A stretch of 64,000 nt of DNA from the NCBI RefSeq assembly GCF_001411555.2, contig NC_049901.1:26388372-26452371 (forward strand), given 5' to 3'. Shown here one piece after another: positions 12,001 through 23,171 of the stretch. Source of the stretch: Juglans regia (taxonomy: Eukaryota; Streptophyta; Magnoliopsida; Fagales; Juglandaceae). The notes below the pieces were generated by a model. That model did not search any database. It was given only the letters and a program-made list of their open reading frames with translations, and was not told where the DNA came from. How positions within the stretch are numbered: the stretch's first letter is position 1; each line of letters starts with the position of its first letter. The translations under genes and the position numbers were made by a program.

Positions 12001-15000
12001 AGTTGCAATTGGGGTTGGTACCTTTTTCTAGGGTTCACTTTCAATTGAAGATGGAGGTCCTTCTAGGGTTTCGAGTATTTTGAAAGAAGCACATAAAGGG
12101 TTGTCGGGGGGTGGAGCACCTACAAGCAATGTTCCCGTCGATGGAACGATGACACCTATGCCGGAGGGTGAAGGAATCTCTAATGGTGACAGCAACAATG
12201 GACAGCATCAATATAGTTGTTGAGGAGGTTCGGGATTTGAATGCAGGATACTGCAGGGAGGAAATTCTGGGTTTATCGTTGGTGCTTTGTGAGGAGGAAC
12301 GTCTTGGGTTTGGAGAGCAATTGGGAACTGTGTCTGGGGATAATGTTGTTCCCCTGGTTCTCTTCCTCCGACAAACAACATAGCAAGTTCACCATCAGAT
12401 TGGGTTCTGCATAAGGTTAACAAGATTCAACATATTATGGGGCTTTCATACGGAGGATGTGAAGACCAATTTAAAACACTACTCACTGCGATAGAGGCGG
12501 ACCACTCACTTGAAACCAAATCAAGTTTTAAGAAAAGTAAGGGGTTAAAGCGTCTTTATGAGGCAATCAACTATGATATTAAGGGAGGTAGCTTAAGTCA
12601 AGGGAAGACAAAAGGACGGGCATTATGAAGATGTCCTCATAGAGGGAGTTTCAGGTGGAGTATTAGTCTTACGGGGGGTGGGGGTTGGGGAGGTGTATTT
12701 TATTCCAATTCGGACTTGATGTATTTTGGATAGATTTTTAATTTCATGGGTTTTTTGGGTCATCTAGGGCTAGCTAGTATGGGTTAGGTGTTTTCTTGTA
12801 TAGGTCTAGTGTACTTGGTTACTCCTATTGATATATATAATATTTTTACTTATAAAAAAATGTAAGTGATGTACAAAGAATTGAAACAGTTGAAACTAAG
12901 AATTACCGTGTCCATGAAAATGCCAAAAGAATATTTCGACACAAATTTCATATATATTTTTTTATAAGTACAAATTTTATATATCTTTAACTCACCCGAC
13001 TCTGAATCCGACTCCGCCCCTGCTCTGCTTTGACTTTGACACAATGGAGTCGGAGTCGGATTTTTTTTTTTTTCAGTCGGAGTCGAAGGTGTCGTTGGAT
13101 TGACTCCGACTCTGATCCGATCCGACTCCGACTTTGACTCCAATATTGTACATATGCTATAAAAATATGTATTTATTTATATAGTTATCATATCTACTAG
13201 TATATTTATATAGTTATATAACTAGAACTTATATAGTTAAATTCAATAATATACTAGTATGAGCTAATTATTATAAAATAATATACTTATAATATAATGT
13301 AAATAAACTAATAATAGTTTATTATATGTAAACATCATGGAATTATTACCACACATAATCAAGTATAGAAATAAGTTAAATATTATTATTGAAATAAGTC
13401 TAGTATAATAAGTTAATAATACAAAATACTAATTTACTAAAGTATAATAACATGTAATACTAATGTATAATAACATGAAATTAAACACTATAGTATAAGT
13501 CTTGTATAGAAATAAATTAGACACTAATATAGAAATAACTAATAAGTATAGCATAATAAGTTAATGGCACATAATACTAATTTACTAAAGTATAATAACA
13601 TGTAATTAGACACTATTAATAAGTCTAGTGTAGAAATAAGTTATAAATAAGTTAGAGACTAGTATAATAAAATAACACGTAATACTATAGTATAATAACA
13701 TGTAATTAGACACTATAATATGTCTAGTATAGAAATAAATAAGATACTAGTATAGAAACAAGTCTAATATAATAAGTACATAATACTATAGTATAAAAAC
13801 ATGTAATTAGACACTAGAAATAATATATAATACTATAGTATGAAAAAATGTAATTAGACACTATAGTATAAATCTAGTATAAAAATAAGTTAGATAATTA
13901 GTATAGAAGTAAATTAGTAGTGAATGATTTAGTTTTTGTTTTTAATTTTTGGAAAAACGAAAATTTGAAAGCCCACAAAAAATTCTTCTTTAAAAATAGG
14001 CTAAATATGAAGCTAAAAAAAGCCCAAAAAAAACTCAAATCTGACCCCGACTATGTCAGTGCTCAACCCTACTTAAAATCCTACTGCTTATGTTTGATCC
14101 TCTACCGAGCTAACAATGTATTAAATCGATTGATATATCAGAAGGGAAAAGACAGCTCAATCCACCAATTAGTTTCACACCAAGGAAGATTTTATGCATA
14201 GTATGTCTAACAAAACTCCATCTGTCACTCTGTACAATAACACAGATAGTGTTCACAACTCTGAATGTTCTATTTGATGGAAAGTGGCTTCCAAGTAAAT
14301 TTAATATGAAAACCTTATAACTAATGTAAATCCAGCCTCCAGATCTCATTATTAATTGAAACAATTAAGGCCTATATGAGAACGCAAGATGGTAACTTTA
14401 TTTTATCTGACGTTTAATGCAGCAGGTATAATCGTTAAGTCTATGTAATCATTTTGATAAGACCTCATTTTTGGATGAGACTTTATATATAAAAATTAAT
14501 GGTCTGAACTTGCACTCAACAGCAGGGAAAAACTCAGGATTTTTTTCTTCATTTCCAAACAAAGAGTACAAGGTGTGTATCAGCCGCCTATGTGAAATAA
14601 TTAAGTTCAGATCAACTGTTTCATATAAATCATATTTTCGACCTATCAGCAAATGGTTACAAAGGGTTAAAGATTATATCTGCTGAATCAAATATATAGG
14701 CTGCATGAAGATTCAAACTACTAGTAATTGCATCACTTGCTAATTGTTAGAGGACATGTTAGTAATTAGTACAAGTGTGTGAGGGTATAACTATCAATTG
14801 TATGTAGTGTATATATGTGTTTGTACATCAATGAAATAGATGATGATCTTTCCCATAAACCTACATGGTACCAGAGAGTAGTGTACATTGGATAGATCTA
14901 AGTAGTGTATGGTGGTTCACGCCCAAATCGATTTTCCTTTTGTTGTCGGCAACCGAGCGTGTTTGAAGTGGTTTCCGGCCACTCTCCAGCGTCTTCTCCG

Positions 15001-18000
15001 GTACTGAGCACTAGGGGTGGACTCACCGGCCTTGTCTGTGGTTACCAGCATCCTCGTTGCCGCCAGAAAGGGCCTCCGTCGCCAGCAAAAGGTTGAAGCC
15101 CCGAAGTGTTTGGTTGCAGGTATAAGCTATCCAATCCTTGAGTTTGAATAGCCAAAACCTAGAGTAAAAGTGTATTCCTATCAGGAATAACACCTATTTG
15201 GTAACATATATACGGTATTCTTATCCTTGTTTAGGATAACTTATTCCTATTTCTGCTCAGTTTTTAAACCGGTACCGGTCCAGACCAGAAACACAGCTGA
15301 TACAGCCCGAAACATCTCGGTTTAGACTTGAAACAGCCCGGTTTAGACCGGTTCAGGCCGATACAGACCCAATATCGGCCGATATAGACCGATACAGGAC
15401 CGAAATTTTGGTATTCGAGTTGTTTTTCCAGTACTTGGGCTAAGTATCTACATTCTAGATTGCGTTTCTAAGATTTTTCAAGTTGAATTGTGATTTTTCT
15501 CAGACATTGTGTGGAGTTTCAATCTCCAAGTTCAGTTGTGATATTGTATGGAGTTTCTCAGATATGATAACTAAATTTGAGTCACAGTTATATGATGCGG
15601 TTACCTCTTATGTTGCTCCTGGTGGGCATGGAAGCCGAGGTGGTAGAGGTACACGTGGGAGACGTGATGCCAAATGTAATCGCACTCGAGGTTGAGAGCC
15701 TCGTAAGTGCACCCACTATGGTCGCACTAACCATTCGGTAGACTATTGTTAGGATCTACATGGTAGACCATCTAGGTCTGCTAATTAGACTGTTTGCCAA
15801 GATGCTACATCACAGTCAACTAGCTCCAACTCAGGTATGATTAATATATTGAAGGATGAGTATGAGTTGTTTTTGGGTCACACACGGACTTCATCCTCCA
15901 CAGCTACTCTTACCCACTTATGTCTAGCATCCGCATGTCTTGCCTCATCCACTCAAGATCCGTGGCTCATTGATTCAAGAGCGAATGAACATTTGACTGG
16001 TCTGTCCTCTGTCTTATCTAAGTTAGATACTGTAACATCTCCAAAAAGTGTTACTCTTGCTAAAGTTATAGGTAGTGGATCCACTAAGCTCACTAACTCT
16101 ATATCCTTGTCATCTATTCTATATGCTCCTAGTTGTCCCATTAGTTTGCTGTCCATCAGTAAAATTACCCAAAATCTTCAATGTTCAGTAACCTTTTATC
16201 CCTCTTCATGTGTATTTCAGGATCTCAAGACGGGAAACAAGATTGGTACAGGGCATGAAGCTAGTGGCTTGTATTATCTTGTTGTTAAACAGTCACCCCC
16301 TCGAGCCCTTACATCCATATCATCTGCTTATTATGAATGGCATTGTCGTCTTGGTCACCCCTCTCTTTTCCTTTTGAAGCGTCAGGTTAGGAATCTAGGA
16401 AATGTGTCTCCCTTTCCTTGTGAAGCGTGTCAAATTAGTAAACATCATCGTGTGTCGTTTATACCTTGAGTTGATAAACGAGCCTCAAGTCTTTTTGAAT
16501 TGGTTCACTCTGATATATGGGGACCAATCAACATTGAATCAAACACATTTCAGTATTTTGTCACATTTATTAATGACTACTCTTATGTTTCTGATAAAGG
16601 CAAGATCTGAACTTCTTTCCATATTCAAAGTATTTTGGAAAGAAATTAAAACTCAATTTAACAAAAGGGTTCAGATTTTGTGTTCTGATAATGCTGGAGA
16701 TATCTAGTGCATTTGTTACTTAAGTAGCAAAAGAATTTTTCATCAAACTTCATGTTCTTATACACCCCAACAGAATGGGGTAGCTGAATGCAAAAATTGT
16801 CATTTGTTAGATGTAACCCGAGCACTTTTACTGCACATGCATGTTCTTAAACGATTTTGGAGTGATGGTATTCTTACTGCTTGTCACCTTATTAACCGTA
16901 TGCCTTCATCAGTTCTCGATAGTTTCTCTCATTTCTCTATCTTGTTTCCTTCATCTTCACTATTTACCCTTCCTCTAAAAAGTTTTGGGTGTGTTTGCTA
17001 TGTTCATAACCTTGGCACAGGTTTTGATAAACTTGATCCACGTTCTACCAAGTGTTTTTTTGTTAGTTATTCTCGAACTTTAAAAGGATATCGTTATTAT
17101 AGTCCTGTACTTAGACGCTACTTCACGAGTGTTGATGTTACCTTTTTTGACTCCACAACCTATTTCTCCAAAACGGCTTCGAGTGTTAAGTATAATCCTC
17201 TACCATTACCTACTCTTACACTTTCCCCTCTTGTCGTCGGTCCTCCACCTCCACCCACTACCCCAATTCCTTTACAGGTTTACTCGCGTTGCTCGCGGCT
17301 TCCGATAGGGACGGAACCAGTCCGGTCCGGTCCAGTTTTGGACAAAATTTAGTACCGAACCGGTATGCAACGGTTTTGCATTTTCGAAAACCGATTACGC
17401 ACCGGTTACCCTCCTAAACCAGTGCCTTCGGTTTTACTGATTCCGGTCCGGTTTTCCGATTTTAATAAAATAAAAATTTGTCATAAAAAATCTGTTTATA
17501 AAAATAAACAATAAATAAAATAAAATAAAACTGTTTTAAAAAATCTGTTTTATTAAAAATCTGTTACTATTTACAAAAGTCTTTATAAAAAAAATATGTA
17601 ATGTAAAAAAAAAAATTCTGCTATAAAAAAAAAATAAAAAAAAAAACTACTATAAAATGTTATTAATATATATATTTTATGTTTAAAGCATATGATCAAA
17701 TAAATTTTTATGTTTAAGATTAAAATTTTATGTTATAAATTATAACATAAAATTATAAATTATAACATTATCTTATATATAATTATAATTTATATAATTA
17801 CATATATTATATAATTATAATTTATATAATATAAAAAATATTATATATAATATTAAAAACATCAATTAAAAATATATAATATAGTGAACCGGTCCGGTCC
17901 GGTCCTAAAAAGCATAAAACCAGAATCGGTCGCTTTTGGAATTAAGGGACCAGGTCCCGGACCAGATTTTCGGACCGGTCCGGTTTTCCGGTTAGTTTTT

Positions 18001-21000
18001 ACACGCCTAGTACTTCAAACTCTCCACCTATTGTTCTCTGCAAAGGTACTCGATCTTGTGTGACTCAACATCCGATTAGTCATTTGTCTCATATCATGTC
18101 TTATCTCCTTCATTCTCATGTTTTACCTCTCAACTTTCAAAATTTTATGTTCCTAAGACAGTTTAGGATGCTTTATCTAATTCGGGATGGAGGACAGCTA
18201 TGAAAGATGAAATGGATGCCCTTCACCATAATGAGACATGAGATCTTGTTCCACTACCACCTGATAAGCAACCTGTTGGCTGTAAATGGGTATATACAAT
18301 CAAATTTCATCTTGATGGTTCTGTAAAACGTCTGAAAGCCCGCTTGGTTACTAAGGGTTACACTCAAACATATGGCATTGATTACGAGGAAACTTTCTCC
18401 CCGATTGCCAAAATCTGCTCTGTTCGAGTGTTGATATGGAGCATGCAGCTGGGTTTGTTGCTCAGGGGGAGTATCGAGGTACTGTATGCAAGTTAAAAAA
18501 GCCATTATATGGTTTGAAACAATCTCCTCGAGCATAATTTGGGAATTTTTCTGATTTATATTGGCATTTGGTCTCCATAGATGCCAAACAGATCATTCAG
18601 TATTTTACCTACATAGTGATGCAAGTCACATTTTGTTAGTTGTATATGTGGACAACATTGTAATTACTGGAATTGCTAGGCTGAAACAGTGTTTACATGA
18701 TCAGTTTCAGACAAAAGACTTGGTCAAACTTAGATATTTCCATGGAATTGAAGTTAGTAGATCTAAAGAGGGTATCAACCTATCTCAAAGGACATATGTA
18801 CTTGATCTTTTGGAAGAAACCGGCATGTTGGGTGTACGACCTATCAGGACCCAAATTGTAAATTCTTGAAAGAGGAAATGAAGTTGTTTGGAGATCCAGG
18901 TAGGTATCAAAGACTTGTTGGGAAATTGAATCATCTCACTATCATTAGACCAAACATCTCTTATGCAGTGAATGTACTGAGTCAATTTTTACAAACACCT
19001 AAGGTCTCACATTAGGATGTTATAATTCATATTCTTCGTTATCTTATGCGAGCACCTAGCTTTGGATTACTGTATCAACCAAATGGACATCTTAGGGTTG
19101 AAGCCTTTTCAAATGCTGATTGGGCAGGATCCCCTTCAGATAGAAGATCGACTACTGGATATTATACCTTTGTAAGAGGTAACTGGGTTATATGGAAGAG
19201 TAAGAAACAAGCAGTAGTAGCTCGGTCTAGTGCAAAAGCTGAATATAGGGCAATGACTCACACTACTAGTGAGCTGACATGGTTGCAACACTTCCTTCAT
19301 GAGATTGGGTTTCCAGCTCCTACCCCTCTTCAGTTATTTTGTGATAATCAAACCACAGTGCATATTGCCTCTAATCTTGTGTTCCATAAGGACTAAACAT
19401 ATAGAGATTGATTGTGACTTCATTCGAGATAAGATACTAAGTGGTGACATTGCTACACCTTTTGTGAAGTATGCCGATCAACTCACAGATGTGTTTACTA
19501 AGTCTTTGTGTTGGAGTTGGTTAAAACTTATTTGTTTCAAGCTACGTTTATATGATATATATGCCCTAGCTTAAAGGGGAGTGTTAGATGACATGTTTGT
19601 AATTAGTACAAGTGTGTGAGGGTATAAGTGTCAATTGTATGTAGTGTATATATATATGTTTGTACATCAATGAAATAGATGATGATCTTTTCCCATATGT
19701 TTCTACACTAGTAATTCATCAGAATGAATTTACAAGCCTCAATTATCTCTCTCTGTTTCTTATTTTTATTTTTATTTTGGCAAGCCTCAAAAATCTCAAT
19801 TTTCACTGTTTTATGGTGTAAATGGACATTCAAACCCTATTAACTGTTTTGGTAACTGAATCATTGAGCCAACATTTCTTGACCTTGTATGTAGCATGCT
19901 AACGAATAAGCATGCACGAAAAAATCCATGGCAGAAAAACCTATCAAGTTTATCCATACTCCAGATATTATTCCAAACTTTCAGATTATTTAAGGCATTT
20001 TGATTACCTCACATGTACATTTACTGTTCCTGTGAAAAGTGAATGTACTGTTCCCATTACCCCCGTGTACCAAGCATTTTGCTTATTTTAGATGACCAAA
20101 GAATTTAAAAACCCTACATTAAATCCTTGGCGTGAGGGCCAAAAATCAATTTAAGAAATATGCCCTCTCTTCAAACAGGCAACCACCTGAAACAGCAGAT
20201 ATAACAGTATCTGAACTCTTAAGCAAGAAAAGGCGAATGAATGCCTTCATAAAAACAAGACAAGCAACTATAGAAGCTCAAAAAGATAGCATTAAACAGC
20301 ATGAAAAGAAATCTAAATATCATATTACCTTGGGAGCTGCCATTGGGTACTCTTCAGATAGAAACAATTCTAACTTGAAAACTCCACCTATGTATATATA
20401 AAAAATGATATTACACCATGTACCAGTATGTGAAACAGAAACTAATACAAGAAACCAAGCGACAACAAATCCATTTACGTAGTTTCCTAAATTCTGTACG
20501 ATCCAAAAAGTTCTGGAGGATACTATCAGCTGTTATGTTATTTGTGTCATAAGAATTCACAGAACAAGAGACAATCATAACTATTCTGACCCCTGAAGCT
20601 CATAAGTAAAAAAAAAGATTTACTTTTTCAAACATTAAATAGCGTACTAGAAAAAAGAAAATCTCAACAGGAGCTGGACATTAAATATTTAGCTTACTAA
20701 ATAGCTTACATTATATAGTAACAGGAGCTGGACATTAAAAAAAAGAAGAAAATCATAATAGGAGCTGGACATTAAATAGCTTACTAGAAAAGATTACTTT
20801 TTCATATGTTAATTACCTTCGTAAGGAGATTGAGCTGGACCAAGAATCATAACATTAAAATATCTCATGTTGTCCTCAGAAGGAGAGGCACTTATTCCAG
20901 GAGCTGCATGCAAATTTCACAAAGCATGCTTAATACATGTAAGCCTCTGAATGGAATTACATTAACAAGAATAACTAAAGAATGCTTAATTGGGCCATGA

Positions 21001-22946
21001 GAACATTAAAGCTCCAACATTAAAATGTCTGGGAACTGCATACAAATTTCACAAAGCATGCTAAAGTACATGTAAGCCCTTGATTAGAATTAATTTAATG
21101 AGAACAACTAAAGAAGGCTTACTCGAGCTGTTAGAGCATTGAAGTTCCAGCATTCAAATGTACCACTACCTAAACTGAACTCATTTGAATAAACTGCTAA
21201 GGTACATAGGTTGCTTACAAACCAGTCAAATGATGTTACCTTGATACATATGATCTTCTGGATAGAAAGATATTGTGACCCCAACACAAGCTTAAATAAA
21301 ATTGCATTAGGGCAGGCATCCTACTCTGTAATTAGTGCATGAAGTGGTTTGTTTTCCATTTGCTTTGCTATATATACGAACAAGTACATTGAACTTTGGG
21401 TATACTAAAAATTCTAAAGAGAGTGTTTGAAAAAGTAGTAGAACAAAATAAGCTTTTGGGCACACCTGATCTGAGGCGGTTTGGCTGATGGCATAGGGTG
21501 GGTTTGGTAAGGGGAATGTCCATTAATGTTCCCAAAAGAATAGGAATGCCATTCCTATGCCTTTGTTTGGTGGCAATATACAATGTCATTTTCTAAAATA
21601 CTTTTTTTATATAAGTAAATGATTGTATTAATAAGAATAGGCATAGCCCAAGTACACAAGATGGCATATACGAGGTAACTTAATACCCAAATCCAAAAGT
21701 CTTTTCCTAAAAATACCCCTCTTTTATTTTTCAACCATTTTTTTCAAAAATACAACATGGCGACCAGCCACCCTTGACTATCATTGGGGGCGGCCTAGGC
21801 ATTCCTGATGTCATTGGGGGTAAAAAGTGCATTTCCTCTCATCTATTTCTGCCATTTCTGTGGGTGTATTTCAACAATTTGTGTTTTAATTTTAATTTAA
21901 GATTTTTTTTTTAAATCCTATTCTAATACCCTAGGAATAGCTATTCCTCTGATTGTTTTAGAGGAATAGGTAATCCTCATTTTTTAGGGATATCTTTTCC
22001 TTGTCATCAAAAGCTACCCAAACTATAGATGAATTAGGAATAGTTATTCCATTCCACGGATCTTTTTTGCATACCAAATGTACCTTGAGTCTCATGTCAA
22101 ATAATATTGTCAGCAAAATGATGATTTTGGTGTCTGTTACTCTGTCCATAGTCTAACATTCAAGCATACTCTAGCATATTCTGTTGCTTGTTTGAGAGGT
22201 ATACTATCCCAAATCAGCACAGAAACATGTTTTGAAAACATGGAAAATGTTACAATGTTTGGGTAGGGGCAAAATGCAAAGAAATAAACCTGTGACCATG
22301 TTTTCCCAAACGCTGTCCTTGATATGCCACTTACTATTCTCTGCCTCACTATAATCTACTATTCTTATGAGAAAAGAAAACAAAATAAAATGTGATGTCA
22401 AAAGAGAAATGATATTTACAATCTTTGGGTGTTCAACCTCGCACACTCCTTTTGAAAAAAATAAGTAAATCTGGGACCACATGAAAAAATAAATTTTTTT
22501 TTTAATGATGGACCTCATTTTTTTTTCAAAGGAAGTAGGCGTGAATTCCACAATTCAAGACTGTATCTAGCATTACCCATGTCAAAATACCACAGGACAA
22601 ACATCTTCTAATAATCTCAGGCCACGAAGAGCCAGGGGAAATCGTACCAAAACCGGGAATTAATTCGTTCTCCAAGCCAGGTATTGCAATTTTCGTATAT
22701 TAATCAAGACTTCACAAACGAAAATAAATGTCGTTTACATTTCTTCTCCCTTGACAGGGGCTCACCCCAGCAAATGAAACAAAACAGCGAATCAAGAGGC
22801 ACTCTTCAACGATAAGCATAGTTTTCGATAGCATTTATGTGTAAACCCAAATTACCATCACTGTCGAAGTAAAGCCACCAACCCAAATTGTAGAATTTCA
22901 GATTCAGCGACCCAAAACACATAAGAAAATAGACATTATTTAAAAT

Positions 22947-22986
<40 letters not shown>

Positions 22987-23171
22987 CCTGGTTCACTGAG
23001 GAGCCGCTGGGTTTCCTGTCCATTTTCAAAATCACGTAGAACCAAAATCAAAACCGCGTGTAAGAGCATTTATGTATGTACAAACATACAGAGAGAGATA
23101 GAGAGAGACAGAACGGCAAAGATCGGAAAGTGAACCTTAATAATTCTTCGGGGTAGATTACTGTTAGCCAT
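9058..23171 (-). CDS. UBC36: Ubiquitin-conjugating enzyme E2, Ubc13/UBE2N type
   Basis: Eight exons, minus strand: 23171-23136, 23015-22988, 20903-20817, 20387-20329, 10105-10064, 9977-9904, 9683-9586, 9095-9058. All introns are GT–AG and the 462 nt join in frame to 153 residues plus TGA, the normal length of plant UBC35/UBC36. The protein starts [12 protein letters not shown], contains [20 protein letters not shown] (HPN motif, catalytic Cys89) and [15 protein letters not shown], and ends [11 protein letters not shown]. From family knowledge, Ubc13 pairs with a UEV partner (MMS2/UEV1) to build K63-linked ubiquitin chains in DNA-damage tolerance, iron response and immune signalling, in nucleus and cytosol. 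No frameshift, stop or missing catalytic residue is seen, so it should be functional. Intron lengths are 120, 2084, 429, 10223, 86, 220 and 490 bp. The large ones are inflated by transposons. UBC35 and UBC36 are near-identical paralogues, so the symbol denotes the class only. Confidence 0.96.
9201..9394 (-). mobile_element. tRNA-derived SINE in UBC intron 7
   Basis: About 194 bp flanked by a perfect 19-bp direct repeat (acatcagattaattatctt at 9182-9200 and 9395-9413). On the minus strand it begins near a pol III A-box-like GGTTGGCTCAAGTGGTAAAGG, typical of plant SINEs, and ends in an A tract (T8 on the plus strand at 9201-9208). It has no coding capacity and relies on LINE machinery. It is in the same orientation as UBC and lies well inside the intron, so splice sites are untouched. 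The B box is degenerate. Confidence 0.85.
10425..12859 (+). mobile_element. ORF2-less LINE-derived element
   Basis: Flanked by a 14-bp direct repeat with one mismatch (ATGTAAGCGATGTA at 10411-10424; ATGTAAGTGATGTA at 12860-12873). It ends in a short A run after a LINE-style 3' tail ('gtgtacttggttactcctattgatatatataat'), similar to tails near 21.6, 60.9 and 63.2 kb. The body encodes an ORF1-like protein and then goes almost directly into the 3' tail. The endonuclease and reverse transcriptase expected after ORF1 are absent. It must have moved in trans using another LINE's enzymes. Confidence 0.75.
11060..12628 (+). pseudogene. LINE ORF1-like protein, broken
   Basis: Starts in one frame with [20 protein letters not shown], a motif seen at the start of a plant LINE ORF1 domain. 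A frameshift near 11200 leads into 11196-11876 (226 codons: [19 protein letters not shown], then [11 protein letters not shown]). After a stop and further shifts, the C-terminal piece at 12437-12628 reads [20 protein letters not shown] with a basic tail, the usual end of this ORF1 class. The role would be binding element RNA. Family assignment rests on remembered motif patterns, not a search. Confidence 0.55.
12950..14071. mobile_element. Candidate hAT-type element with GTCGGAGTCGG subterminal repeats
   Basis: The left side (13005-13142) carries many GTCGGAGTCGG/CCGACTCCGAC words. The right side reads CCCCGACTATGTCAGTGCTCAACCCTA at 14045-14071, whose reverse complement starts TAGGGTTGAGCACTGAC, matching the TAGGGGTG-type ends of other elements in this window. 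The matching left terminus and 8-bp duplication were not found, so the left side may be deleted or rearranged. Confidence 0.4.
13330..13920. repeat. Degenerate AT-rich tandem repeat
   Basis: Irregular copies of a unit containing ACTATAGTATAATAACATG, TAATTAGACACTA and TCTAGTATAGAAATAAGTTAG. Spacing varies between about 50 and 110 bp. It fills the interior of the preceding candidate element. Confidence 0.7.
14745..14865 (+). repeat. 5' LTR of the short-LTR copia
   Basis: TGTTAGAGGACATG...CCTACA, 121 bp. It aligns over its whole length with 19582-19707 apart from scattered substitutions and a TA-repeat difference. At this length it has little room for a full promoter. Confidence 0.9.
14866..14877 (+). 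other. Copia primer-binding site
   Basis: TGGTACCAGAGA directly follows the 5' LTR. The canonical copia PBS complementary to initiator Met tRNA is TGGTATCAGAGC, so two positions differ. Confidence 0.8.
14900..15695 (+). other. Copia leader and degraded gag region
   Basis: Between the PBS and the zinc-knuckle remnant a normal copia gag would occupy about 1 kb. Here there is a GC-richer open frame (14905-15096, no recognised domain), a repeat-bearing insertion (about 15250-15420) and the C-terminal gag end with a Gly/Arg-rich stretch ([15 protein letters not shown]). Most of the gag core is missing. Confidence 0.5.
15250..15420. mobile_element. Small repeat element with CCGGT and ATCGGCCGATA words
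   Basis: Contains clustered ACCGGTACCGGTCC, GGTTTAGACCGG and ATATCGGCCGATATAGACCG words, unlike the surrounding copia sequence. Resembles GATATCGG-rich plant MITEs. Exact ends and a duplication were not identified. Confidence 0.35.
15696..19574 (+). pseudogene. Ty1-copia gag-pol, decayed
   Basis: Domains in order: a zinc-knuckle relic [14 protein letters not shown] near 15710-15750; protease [13 protein letters not shown] near 15960 (active-site DSG changed to DSR); GAG-pre-integrase [11 protein letters not shown] near 16340; integrase over about 16470-17200 in several frames; an insertion at 17306-18009; reverse transcriptase from about 18190 ([31 protein letters not shown]), with the segment normally between VRVLI and the next conserved block deleted; the RT box near 18640 is YVDN instead of YVDD; RNase H from about 19046 ([37 protein letters not shown]). 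It ends [14 protein letters not shown] and stops at about 19574. Both the protease and RT active sites are altered, so this copy cannot be active. Confidence 0.9.
17306..18009. mobile_element. hAT-type MITE with CCGGTCC repeats, inside copia
   Basis: Begins TAGGGACGGAACC and ends GTTTTTACACGCCTA (reverse complement TAGGCGTGTAAAAAC). Both ends are dense in GGTCCGGTCCGG/ACCGGTCCGG words and the centre is AT-rich with no coding capacity. Copia coding sequence resumes on the right, so it is a later insertion between integrase and RT. A perfect 8-bp duplication was not found (GCTTCCGA against GTACTTCA). Confidence 0.65.
19572..19581 (+). other. Copia polypurine tract
   Basis: TAAAGGGGAG lies immediately before the TGTTAGA start of the 3' LTR, the expected position for plus-strand priming. 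Confidence 0.75.
19582..19707 (+). repeat. 3' LTR of the short-LTR copia
   Basis: TGTTAGATGACATG...TTTCTACA, 126 bp, matching the 5' LTR. Confidence 0.9.
21496..22084. mobile_element. Tourist/Harbinger-like MITE in UBC intron 2
   Basis: The left end GGGTGGGTTTGGTAAGGGGAATG and the reverse complement of the right end (GGTACATTTGGTATGC) share GGT...TTTGGTA. Inside, both arms carry inverted ATTCCTATNCC/GGAATAGNTATTCC words, as in plant Tourist MITEs. A clear TTA/TAA duplication was not found. It is interrupted by a LINE 3' tail. Confidence 0.5.
21600..21662 (-). mobile_element. Truncated LINE 3' tail within the MITE
   Basis: On the minus strand it reads CTTGTGTACTTGGGCTATGCC, then TTATTAATACAATCATTTAC and ends in A7. 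This is the same kind of 3' tail as those at about 12.8, 60.9 and 63.2 kb. Only the last tens of bases were inserted, as in extreme 5' truncation. Confidence 0.6.
22949..22986. repeat. TA/GA microsatellite at the UBC exon 2 donor
   Basis: (TA)n followed by (GA)n up to the exon 2 boundary. On the UBC strand intron 2 therefore begins GTCTCTCTCTCTC and then TATATATA. Confidence 0.9.

Larger units (their letters stand above)
14745..19707 (+). mobile_element. Ty1-copia retrotransposon with very short LTRs
   Basis: Two near-identical LTRs (121 and 126 bp), a tRNA-iMet-type PBS, a polypurine tract and a gag-pol remnant in copia order (protease, GAG-pre-integrase, integrase, reverse transcriptase, RNase H). 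The flanking 5-mers are CTAAT (14740-14744) and CTAGT (19708-19712), a 4/5 match, consistent with an aged target duplication. It lies in UBC intron 4, antisense to the gene. Many stops and frameshifts make it non-autonomous, and it has taken two later insertions (about 15250-15420 and 17306-18009). Confidence 0.9.
10106..20328 (-). other. UBC intron 4, enlarged by nested insertions
   Basis: Donor GTAATATG after the codon for Lys70 and acceptor CCTGACAG before Val71. Its 10.2 kb contains, from left, an ORF1-only LINE relative (10425-12859), a subterminal-repeat element with an AT-rich minisatellite (about 12950-14071) and a copia element (14745-19707) that carries two further insertions. The coding remnants lie on the plus strand, antisense to UBC. 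Confidence 0.93.

Noticed and set aside
14719..19720. A longer target duplication for the copia (ctagtaatt[g]catca)
   Set aside because: The left copy is 11 bp away from the LTR start and has an extra base. The 5-bp CTAAT/CTAGT pair fits copia integration better.
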